Assembly: GCF_006716815.1 (NCBI RefSeq)
Contig: NZ_VFPS01000001.1
Span: 124,001-188,000 of the forward strand
DNA length: 64,000 nt
DNA from: Microbacterium lacticum
Lineage (GTDB): Bacteria > Actinomycetota > Actinomycetes > Actinomycetales > Microbacteriaceae
Direction: 5' to 3'
The translations under genes were made by a program, and so were the position numbers. Of the stretch, positions 57,592 through 64,000 are shown piece after piece (positions within the stretch are counted from its first letter, which is position 1; every line of letters begins with the position of its first letter). The notes under the pieces are model-generated. The model was given only the letters and a program-made list of their open reading frames with translations, searched no databases and was not told where the DNA came from.

Positions 57592-59123
57592 GCGGCGACG
57601 ACCGGATGAGCGGCGACGTGCGCGACCTCGACGCCCTGCGCAGCTGGCACGCCGACTGGCGCGGCCTGCGGGTCGCCGTGCTCGGCCTCTCGATGACCGG
57701 GTTCTCGGCCGCCGACACGCTCGCCGAGCTCGGCGCCGACGTGCTCGTGGTCACCGAGAAGGCATCCGAAGAATACGCGCGGCTCGTGCCCGTCATCGGC
57801 GCGCGGCTGGTCGTCGAGCCGCTGCAGGAGGTGCCCGCCGCCCTCGTCGAGTTCGCCCCCGAGGTGATCGTCGCGTCTCCCGGGTTCGCACCGCACCACC
57901 CGCTCATCCGGTGGGCGCAGGCGTCGGGCATCGCCCTGTGGGGCGACGTCGAGCTCGCCTGGCGCGTGCGCGACAAGGTGCTCCGTGCCGACGGCTCGCC
58001 CGCCGACTGGGTGCTCGTCACGGGAACCAACGGCAAGACGACCACGACGCGCCTCACCGCCTCGATGCTGGTCGCCGGGGGACTGCGCGCCGCACCGGTC
58101 GGCAACATCGGTGTGCCGGTGCTCGACGCTGTGCGCGACCCGGCCGGCTTCGACGTGCTCGTCGTCGAGCTCTCCAGCCATCAGCTCTGGTACCTCTCCC
58201 TGCAGACCGGCGAGGGCGCGCTCTCGCCGTACGCGAGCGTGTGCCTCAACCTCGCCGACGACCACCTGCAGTGGCACGGCTCGGCACGGGCCTACCGCGA
58301 CGCGAAGGCCGTCGTCTACCAGAACACGCGGATCGCCTGCGTCTACAACAAGGCCGACGTCGCCACCCGCGAGATGGTCGAAGAGGCGGATGTGGTCGAG
58401 GGATGCCGCGCCATCGGCTTCGACCTCGGAGTGCCGGGCCCGAGCGACGTAGGCCTCGTCGACGGCATCCTCGTCGACCGCGCCTTCCTCGACGACCGGC
58501 ACACGAGCGCCCTCGAACTGACGACGCTCGACGACCTGGCATCCGTCGGTCTCGCCGCGCCGCACATGGTCGCGAACATCCTCGCCGCCTCCGCGCTGGC
58601 CCGCTCGCTCGACGTGTCGCCCGGGGCGATCAGAGACGCCCTCGGGGGCTTCCGTCTCGACCCGCACCGCATCGAGGTCGTCGCCGTCTCATCCGGAGTC
58701 ACCTGGGTCGACGATTCGAAGGCCACGAACCCGCACGCCGCCGCCTCGTCGCTCGCCGCGTTCCCGGGCGCCGTCTGGGTCGTCGGCGGCGACCTCAAGG
58801 GCGTCGACATCTCCGACCTCGTCGCCGCGCGCGGTGCGGGGGTGCGCGCCGCGATCGTGATCGGCGTCGATCGGGCGGGCATCGTCGAGGCGTTCGGGCG
58901 ACACGCGCCTGCCATTCCGCTGTTCGAGGTCGACCACACACAGACTGAAGACGTCATGGCGCAGGTCGTCGAACTGGCGGCGGGAATCGCCCGTGACGGA
59001 GACGTGGTCCTCCTCGCTCCGGCCGCGGCATCCTTCGATCAGTTCACGTCCTACTCCGACCGCGGCACCCGCTTCGCGCGGGCCGTGCACGACAGGATCG
59101 GCGAGCAGCCCTCGGCCGAATAG
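57588..59123 (+). CDS. murD: UDP-N-acetylmuramoyl-L-alanine--D-glutamate ligase
   Basis: 511 residues from GTG 57588, which overlaps the mraY stop (GTGA); an ATG at 57606 repeats the same SGD sequence and is the alternative start. RVAVLGLSMTGFSAADTLAELGADVLVV, VLVTGTNGKTTTTRLTASML, VVELSSHQLWYL, CLNLADDHLQWHGS and TWVDDSKATNPHAAASSLAAF identify MurD. It adds D-glutamate to UDP-MurNAc-L-Ala in the cytoplasm. Confidence 0.94.
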   Translation: MSGDDRMSGDVRDLDALRSWHADWRGLRVAVLGLSMTGFSAADTLAELGADVLVVTEKASEEYARLVPVIGARLVVEPLQEVPAALVEFAPEVIVASPGFAPHHPLIRWAQASGIALWGDVELAWRVRDKVLRADGSPADWVLVTGTNGKTTTTRLTASMLVAGGLRAAPVGNIGVPVLDAVRDPAGFDVLVVELSSHQLWYLSLQTGEGALSPYASVCLNLADDHLQWHGSARAYRDAKAVVYQNTRIACVYNKADVATREMVEEADVVEGCRAIGFDLGVPGPSDVGLVDGILVDRAFLDDRHTSALELTTLDDLASVGLAAPHMVANILAASALARSLDVSPGAIRDALGGFRLDPHRIEVVAVSSGVTWVDDSKATNPHAAASSLAAFPGAVWVVGGDLKGVDISDLVAARGAGVRAAIVIGVDRAGIVEAFGRHAPAIPLFEVDHTQTEDVMAQVVELAAGIARDGDVVLLAPAAASFDQFTSYSDRGTRFARAVHDRIGEQPSAE

Positions 59124-59142
59124 ACGGAGGACGGAGGTGCCG

Positions 59143-60441
59143 GTGGCAACGACCACGACCGGGCGCCGTCCGCTGACGACCGCGCCCACGAACACGCGCG
59201 AGGACGCGCCGGCGGTGGATGCCTCGGGCGAGACCGGCACCGGATTCGCCGCCCGCGTCTCACTCGGCCGCGTGTTCGCGCCGGTGCCGAGCGAGTTCCT
59301 CCTCATCGCCTCCACGGCGCTGATCCTCACCGGCTTCGGTCTCATGATGGTCCTCTCGGCCACCATGGCGACCTCCGTCGCCGCCGGTGACAGCCCGTTC
59401 GAGGTCGTCATGAAGCAGGCGGCGTTCGCGATCATCGGCATCCCGCTGATGTTCCTCTGCAGCCGGATGCCGGTGCGCTTCTGGAAGAAGATCGCCTGGC
59501 CGGCGCTCATCCTCGCGACGCTCTTCCAGCTCCTCGTCTTCATCCCCGGTCTGGGTGTGACCAACGACGGAAACCAGAACTGGATCCAGATCGCGGGTTT
59601 CCAGGCGCAGCCGTCGGAGTTCCTGAAACTCAGCCTCGCGCTGTGGCTCGGCTACGTGCTCTACCGCAAGCAGTCGCTGCTGCGCTCGTGGAAGCACGTG
59701 TTCATCCCGGTCGTGCCGGTCGGCGGCCTCGTCATCGGGCTCGTCGCGGTCGGCAGCCACGACCTCGGCACCGGCCTGATCCTCATGGCCATCCTGCTCG
59801 GATGCCTCTTCTTCTCCGGTGTGCGCCTGCGCATGTTCCTCGTGCCGCTCCTCCTCGTCATCTTCGCGGCGGTGTACTTCGCCGTGACGAGCCCGAACCG
59901 CATGGCGCGCATCATGAGCAGCCTCGTGAACTTCGACTCGACCGCCTGCTACAACGCCGCCGTCGGCGACTGCTACCAGGCGGTGCACGGGGTGTGGGCG
60001 CTCGCGAACGGCGGACTGTTCGGCCTGGGGCTCGGCAACTCGCGCGAGAAGTACGGGTGGCTCCCCGCCAAGTCGAACGACTACATCTTCGCCATCCTCG
60101 GCGAGGAGCTGGGGCTCATCGGCTGCGCCGTCGTGCTCGTGCTGTTCACCCTCTTCGCGGTCGGCGCGTTCCACATCATCCGCAAGACCCACGACCCGTT
60201 CATCCGCATCGTCTCGGGCGGCATCATCGTGTGGATCGTCGGTCAGGCGATCGTGAACACGGGCGTCGTGCTCCGCCTCTTCCCGGTGCTGGGCGTGCCG
60301 CTGCCGTTCCTCTCGCAGGGCGGCACGTCGCTCCTCTCGGTGCTCCTCGCCTGCGGCGTGCTGCTCTCGTTCGCCCGCACCCTGCCCCAGCCCCCCGCCG
60401 CGGCGCCCGCCGTCGCCGCGCCCGCACGCCGCGTCCGCTGA
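59143..60441 (+). CDS. ftsW: lipid II polymerase FtsW (SEDS family)
   Basis: 432 residues. GTG 59143 is preferred (ACGGAGG 5 nt upstream); GTG 59137 is also possible. Ten transmembrane helices, with SEDS marks NQNWIQIAGFQAQPSEFLKLSLALWLG, SHDLGTGLILMAILLG, the loop GVWALANGGLFGLGLGNSREKYGWLPAKSNDYIFAILGEELGLIG (in consecutive pieces) and VPLPFLSQGGTSLL. It polymerises glycan at the septum with FtsI. The C-terminus is Ala/Pro-rich. It starts 19 nt after murD. Confidence 0.94.
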   Translation: MATTTTGRRPLTTAPTNTREDAPAVDASGETGTGFAARVSLGRVFAPVPSEFLLIASTALILTGFGLMMVLSATMATSVAAGDSPFEVVMKQAAFAIIGIPLMFLCSRMPVRFWKKIAWPALILATLFQLLVFIPGLGVTNDGNQNWIQIAGFQAQPSEFLKLSLALWLGYVLYRKQSLLRSWKHVFIPVVPVGGLVIGLVAVGSHDLGTGLILMAILLGCLFFSGVRLRMFLVPLLLVIFAAVYFAVTSPNRMARIMSSLVNFDSTACYNAAVGDCYQAVHGVWALANGGLFGLGLGNSREKYGWLPAKSNDYIFAILGEELGLIGCAVVLVLFTLFAVGAFHIIRKTHDPFIRIVSGGIIVWIVGQAIVNTGVVLRLFPVLGVPLPFLSQGGTSLLSVLLACGVLLSFARTLPQPPAAAPAVAAPARRVR

Positions 60442-60452
60442 GCCCGCACGAG

Positions 60453-60458
60453 TAGGCT
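60453..60458 (+). promoter_or_regulatory. -10 hexamer TAGGCT of murG, leaderless start
   Basis: TAGGCT ends 6 nt before GTG 60465, so murG can be transcribed separately from the dcw operon. Confidence 0.55.
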
Positions 60459-60464
60459 CGGCGG

Positions 60465-61553
60465 GTGACCCCGCACGCTTCGACGACGTACCTCCTGGCC
60501 GGCGGCGGCACCGCCGGGCACGTGAACCCGCTCCTCGCCGTGGCCGACGCGCTACGCGCGCGGGAGCCCGAGGCATCCGTTCTCGTCCTCGGCACGAAGG
60601 AGGGGCTCGAGGCGCGCCTCGTCCCCGAGCGCGGCTACGAGCTGCTCATCGTCGACAAGGTGCCCTTCCCGCGACGCCCGAACGCGGCGGCGGTGCGGTT
60701 CCCGGTGGCCTGGTCGCGCGCGGTCGCGCAGGTGCGCCGGCACATCCGGGAGCGCGGCGTCGACGTCGTCGTCGGGTTCGGCGGCTACGCCTCGGCGCCC
60801 GCCTACGTCGCGGCGCGACGCGAAGGCATCCCGTACGTGGTGCACGAGGCGAACGCGCGGCCGGGCCTCGCGAACGTGCTCGGGGCGCGGCGGGCGGCCG
60901 GCACCGGGGTCGTCTTCGAGGGCACGCCGCTGCGCGGTGCGCGCGTGGTCGGCATGCCGCTCCGGCGCGAGATCGTCGACCTCGACCGCGCGGCGCTCCG
61001 CGCCGAGGCGGCCGCGGCGTTCGGGCTGGATGCCACGCGGCCGGTGCTCCTCGTCTTCGGCGGGTCGCTCGGGGCGCGGCGTCTCAACGAGACCCTGGCC
61101 GAGGCGTGGCCGGAGATCGTCGCCGCGGGGTGGCAGATCCTGCACGCGGCGGGGGAGCGCAACGAGATCGTCGACAGCGCGCACCCCGACTACCGTGTCG
61201 TGCCGTACCTCGACCGCATGGACCTGGCGTTCGCCCTCGCCGACGTCGTCGTCGCGCGTTCGGGTGCGGCGACGGTGAGCGAGGTGACCGCGCTCGGCAT
61301 CCCCGCCGTGTACGTGCCCTACGCGGTCGGCAACGGCGAGCAGGCGCTCAACGCGGCCGCGGCGGTGCGCGCGGGCGCGGCCCGACTCATCCCCGACGGG
61401 GAGTTCACCCCCGACCGCGCGCGCCAGGAGGTGGTGACGCTGCTGAGCGACCCCGAGGCCCTCGCCGCGATGCGCGCCGCCACCGCGACCGTCGGCACCC
61501 GCGCCGGCACCGAGAACGTCGTCGCGATGATCGACGAGGCCCTCGGCCCCTGA
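60465..61553 (+). CDS. murG: UDP-GlcNAc:lipid I N-acetylglucosaminyltransferase
   Basis: 362 residues. GT28 motifs: YLLAGGGTAGHVNPLLAVADAL (G-loop 1), VDVVVGFGGYASAPAYVAARR (G-loop 2), VLLVFGGSLGARRLNETLAEAW and the donor-binding VVARSGAATVSEVTALGIPAVYVPYAVGNGEQALNA (in blocks). It makes lipid II at the inner membrane face. GTG 60465 follows the -10 hexamer by 6 nt. Downstream, instead of murC directly, comes a convergent GntR/membrane-protein pair. Confidence 0.95.
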   Translation: MTPHASTTYLLAGGGTAGHVNPLLAVADALRAREPEASVLVLGTKEGLEARLVPERGYELLIVDKVPFPRRPNAAAVRFPVAWSRAVAQVRRHIRERGVDVVVGFGGYASAPAYVAARREGIPYVVHEANARPGLANVLGARRAAGTGVVFEGTPLRGARVVGMPLRREIVDLDRAALRAEAAAAFGLDATRPVLLVFGGSLGARRLNETLAEAWPEIVAAGWQILHAAGERNEIVDSAHPDYRVVPYLDRMDLAFALADVVVARSGAATVSEVTALGIPAVYVPYAVGNGEQALNAAAAVRAGAARLIPDGEFTPDRARQEVVTLLSDPEALAAMRAATATVGTRAGTENVVAMIDEALGP

Positions 61554-61579
61554 CGGCTCCGCCTGGCGGGCCGCGCTCC

Positions 61580-61948
61580 TCAGGAGGGTGTGGGCTCGCT
61601 GCGCAGTGCGGCGGTGACGTACGCGATCGCCTCGTCCGTCGTCAGGCGCAGCGCCCGCACCCGTTCGGCGAACGCCCACGCGGCCTGCTGGGCGAGCCGG
61701 GTCGCGTCGTCGGCGGTCGCCGCCACGAAGGTGCCGTTGCGCCCGCGCGTCTCGATCACGCCGTTCGTCTCGAGCTCGCGGTAGGCGCGCGCCACCGTGC
61801 CCGGCGCGAGACCGAGATCGTCGGCCAGGCGACGCACCGTCGGCAGGCGCGAACCGGGCGCGAGCTCGCCGGCCGACACGGCGCCGAACAGCTGCTCCCG
61901 CAGCTGCTCGTACGGGGGGACGGGTGAGCGCGGATCGATGACGATCAC
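61580..61948 (-). CDS. GntR-family regulator, YtrA subfamily
   Basis: 122 residues, the short YtrA-type form: winged helix VPPYEQLREQLFGAVSAGELAPGSRLPTVRRLADDLGLAPGTVARAYRELETNGVIETRGRNGTFVA (in consecutive elements) followed only by a short helical C-terminus. GTG 61948 overlaps the stop of the upstream membrane-protein gene (GTGA), so the two are one operon. YtrA regulators typically repress linked membrane/ABC transporter genes; TTGTAT half-sites upstream of the operon (62752-62784) fit. Confidence 0.87.
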   Translation of the reverse strand: MIVIDPRSPVPPYEQLREQLFGAVSAGELAPGSRLPTVRRLADDLGLAPGTVARAYRELETNGVIETRGRNGTFVAATADDATRLAQQAAWAFAERVRALRLTTDEAIAYVTAALRSEPTPS

Positions 61949-62631
61949 GATGCCTCGAGGGGGAATCGCTGCGGGGTCGCGGGGCGCAGATCCGCGGCGA
62001 GGCCGCGCCCGTCGGCGGGGAGAACGCGACCGAGGGCGAGCTGCAGCCAGGACGCGACGATGAACAGAAGGCCCGACCATCCACCGTGAGCGGGAATGTA
62101 AGCGCTGATCGTGCAGGCGGCGGCGAACAGGCCGATCGACGAGACGGCGAGGCGGACGGTGTTCATCGATGCCGTCCGCACGACGTCGTCCCACGCGAGA
62201 TCGACGGGCGTGCTCTCGCGCTGCGGTGAGGCGAGGATGCGCCGGTCGAGGAGGGGCAGGGCGGTGCACGCGCCGAGCGCCACGACGCTCCCGATGACCC
62301 CGCCGAGGAGGAAGGCCGGTTGCAGCGGAGTGTTCCGTGCGACCGTGCTCGCCACAACCGCAGCGGCAGTGATGACGGCGGCGCCGAGGGCGAGGATCCA
62401 CGGCAGCGCGATGCGACCGCGCCCGAGATAGTCGACGGCGCGGAGGGCGCGCACGTGCGCGACGCGCGGGGCGCCCGGCTCGGGGGTGAACACGGGTCGG
62501 CGGACGACGATGAATGCGTCGGCGATGACGACGGCGATCATCACCGGCAGAATCACGGCCAAGACGAACGTGGTCCCGGAGCCGAGCGGTGTGAGCAAGA
62601 GAGGGGCGCAGGCAGCGAGCGCGATGAGCAC
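61945..62631 (-). CDS. GntR-linked membrane protein, probably frameshifted near its N-terminus
   Basis: 228 residues from GTG 62631, with about six transmembrane helices (LIALAACAPLLLTPLGSGTTFVLAVILPVMIAVVIADAFIVV, LPWILALGAAVITAAAVVAS, FLLGGVIGSVVALGACTALPLL, VSSIGLFAAACTISAYIPAHG, LLFIVASWLQLALG). Coding-like sequence continues upstream in this frame (HLAERSGLPLDERTGTQLAARFRRQSIAELIA) to past 62725, but has no start codon. The promoter instead points at ATG 62744 in another frame, which stops after 35 codons. A one-base indel between 62744 and about 62700 (real or sequencing) is the likely cause. The family is unknown; it resembles DUF1648-like partners of YtrA regulators. Confidence 0.7.
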   Translation of the reverse strand: MLIALAACAPLLLTPLGSGTTFVLAVILPVMIAVVIADAFIVVRRPVFTPEPGAPRVAHVRALRAVDYLGRGRIALPWILALGAAVITAAAVVASTVARNTPLQPAFLLGGVIGSVVALGACTALPLLDRRILASPQRESTPVDLAWDDVVRTASMNTVRLAVSSIGLFAAACTISAYIPAHGGWSGLLFIVASWLQLALGRVLPADGRGLAADLRPATPQRFPLEAS

Positions 62632-62750
62632 CGCGATCAGCTCCGCGATCGACTGACGTCGGAACCTCGCTGCCAGCTGGGTGCCCGTCCGCTCGTCGAG
62701 CGGGAGCCCGGACCGCTCCGCGAGGTGAGGCCGGTGTCGCTCATGACTCT

Positions 62751-62784
62751 TTTGTATGCGCTTTGTATCAATGTGTCAATACAA
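62751..62784 (-). promoter_or_regulatory. GntR operon promoter with TTGTAT/ATACAA half-sites
   Basis: On the minus strand TTGACA (62779-62774), 17 bp, TACAAA (62756-62751), then 6 nt to ATG 62744. On the plus strand TTGTAT at 62752 and 62763 (11-bp period) faces ATACAA at 62779-62784. This is a plausible autoregulatory operator set for the YtrA-type GntR protein. Confidence 0.65.
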
Positions 62785-62860
62785 TTCCATCGCCGATGGA
62801 CGGTGTGTGCCCGACCTTCGACGCCAGCGCGCCGCAGCGCCTGGTCCGCGCGGGCCGACC

Positions 62861-62866
62861 TAGACT
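62861..62866 (+). promoter_or_regulatory. -10 hexamer TAGACT of murC
   Basis: TAGACT ends 9 nt before ATG 62876, giving a very short or absent leader. Confidence 0.5.
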
Positions 62867-62875
62867 TGTCGGGCC

Positions 62876-64000
62876 ATGATTCGACCCGACCTGACCCTCC
62901 CGATCCCCGACGAGATCACCGCCGCGCACTTCATCGGCATCGGCGGCTCCGGCATGTCGGGGCTCGCGGGGATGTTCCTCGACCGTGGCATCCGGGTGTC
63001 GGGTTCGGACCGTGCCGACAGCGCGGCCCTCCGCGCGCTCGCCGCGCGCGGCGCCGACGTGCACGTCGGGCACGACGCGGCGAACCTGCCGGACGACGCC
63101 GACACCGTCATCCACACCGGCGCGATCTGGCCGGAGAACCCCGAGTTCCTCCTCGCCAAGGAGCGCGGCCTGCACGTCATCCACCGCTCGCAGGCCCTGC
63201 ACTGGCTGATCGGCGGTCGTCGCCTCGTGAGCGTCGCCGGCGCGCACGGCAAGACGACCTCGACGGGCATGATCGTCACGGCCCTCCGCGCCCTCGCCAC
63301 CGCCCCCACGTTCGTCAGCGGGGGAGTGATCGCCGACCTCGGCGTCTCAAGCGGCACCGGCTCCGACGACCTGTTCGTCATCGAGGCCGACGAGTCGGAC
63401 GGCACGTTCCTGCTCTACGACACGTCGATCGCGCTCATCACGAACGTCGACCCCGACCACCTCGACCACTGGGGCACCCGCGACGCGTTCTACGACGCGT
63501 TCGTGCGCTTCGGCGACGACGCCCGCGAGGCCGTCGTGATCAGCGCCGACGACCCCGGCGCGGCCCGGGTGCGTGCGGCGCTCAGCCACCCGCACGTGGT
63601 GACCTTCGGTGAGGATGCCTCCGCCGACGTGCGCGTCTCGGACATCACCACCGAGGGCCCGGTCTCGTTCACCCTCACGCACCAGGGCGTCTCCGCCCCG
63701 GGTCGGCTCGCCGTCCCCGGCGCGCACAACGCGGTCAACGCGGCCGGTGCGGTCGCGGTGCTGCTCACCCTCGGCTACGACCTCGAGCCGGCCCTGCGCG
63801 CCGTCGAGGGATTCGCGGGAACGGTGCGCCGGTTCGAGCTGCACGGCGTGCGCCGGGGCGTGAGCGTGTACGACGATTACGCGCATCACCCCACCGAGGT
63901 CGCCGCGGCCCTCGCCGCCGCCCGGAGCGTCGTCGGTGCGGGGCGCCTCATCGCGATCCAGCAGCCCCACACCTACTCGCGCACGCAGGAGATGTACCGC
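62876..64000 (+). CDS. murC: UDP-N-acetylmuramate--L-alanine ligase (3' end outside window)
   Basis: The first 375 residues are present. UDP-binding [24 protein letters not shown] loop [61 protein letters not shown] and the C-terminal-domain start [16 protein letters not shown] are all canonical MurC. It attaches L-Ala to UDP-MurNAc. It has its own leaderless-type promoter because the GntR pair separates it from murG. The frame is open at the window end in [13 protein letters not shown]. Confidence 0.95.
   Translation, partial: MIRPDLTLPIPDEITAAHFIGIGGSGMSGLAGMFLDRGIRVSGSDRADSAALRALAARGADVHVGHDAANLPDDADTVIHTGAIWPENPEFLLAKERGLHVIHRSQALHWLIGGRRLVSVAGAHGKTTSTGMIVTALRALATAPTFVSGGVIADLGVSSGTGSDDLFVIEADESDGTFLLYDTSIALITNVDPDHLDHWGTRDAFYDAFVRFGDDAREAVVISADDPGAARVRAALSHPHVVTFGEDASADVRVSDITTEGPVSFTLTHQGVSAPGRLAVPGAHNAVNAAGAVAVLLTLGYDLEPALRAVEGFAGTVRRFELHGVRRGVSVYDDYAHHPTEVAAALAAARSVVGAGRLIAIQQPHTYSRTQEMYR

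Noticed and set aside
1..64000. tRNA, rRNA, riboswitch or CRISPR array
   Set aside because: No cloverleaf-like, rRNA-like or regularly spaced repeat sequence was recognised; the only phased direct repeats are the MraZ boxes.

Overview
The window is chromosomal DNA of about 70% G+C. Coding density is very high, genes pack head-to-tail with ATGA/GTGA overlaps, and GTG starts are common. The gene content and order are those of a high-GC actinobacterium, most likely Microbacteriaceae and close to Microbacterium: a GarA-type FHA protein next to FtsR, class II DAHP synthase, an Rv2175c-like protein, a PASTA kinase, and mraZ-rsmH-ftsL-ftsI-murF-mraY-murD-ftsW-murG-murC. About fifteen genes start 5-9 nt downstream of a TANNNT hexamer, as expected for leaderless actinobacterial mRNAs.

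Layout. 1-9 kb is an accessory region: a chimeric UvrA-like/lipoprotein reading frame, a TetR regulator divergent from a DUF1304 membrane protein, an MDR oxidoreductase, a small membrane protein, and a three-gene agmatine deiminase-amidase-PLP decarboxylase operon under its own TetR regulator. 9.2-11.9 kb is adhE behind a palindromic operator and a structured leader. 12.0-17.8 kb is an eroded type IV pilus locus: a DUF1905 gene is fused in frame to the tail of a pilV-like gene, then pilW, pilX, prepilin peptidase, a pilM lacking its N-terminus, pilN and pilO. 17.8-24.3 kb holds a BrkB-type membrane protein, glycogen phosphorylase, a class-I amidotransferase, a LysR regulator and an intact IS481-family element. 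24.5-26.9 kb is mmsB-mmsA (valine/branched-chain catabolism). 27-33 kb holds a CYTH protein, lipoamide dehydrogenase, a divergent CopC / cysteine-rich copper-storage pair, garA-ftsR-merR and a ParA-like ATPase. 34-39 kb is pyruvate carboxylase, a second MinD/ParA-like ATPase and a peptide deformylase.

39-64 kb is an actinobacterial core cluster for envelope growth and division. It runs fadD15-like acyl-CoA synthetase, ROK kinase, plsC-like acyltransferase, DAHP synthase, PASTA kinase, LysM/lysozyme-like protein, Rv2175c-like protein, polyprenyl diphosphate synthase, DUF3040 protein, then the dcw cluster up to a murC cut by the right edge. Two things interrupt it: a gene for a PD-(D/E)XK/DUF559-type protein bracketed by two matching 57-bp palindromic elements (44.6-45.7 kb), and a GntR/membrane-protein pair wedged between murG and murC.

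Most interesting signals: the palindrome-flanked DUF559 gene, whose stop codon lies inside one element; an overrepresented heptamer GGATGCC/GGCATCC across the whole window; three in-frame or clean gene-fusion/deletion scars within the first 16 kb; an IS481 transposase whose stop codon is supplied by its target duplication; and a probable frameshift in the murG-murC insert, inferred from a leaderless promoter that points at the wrong frame. No rRNA, tRNA or CRISPR array was recognised.
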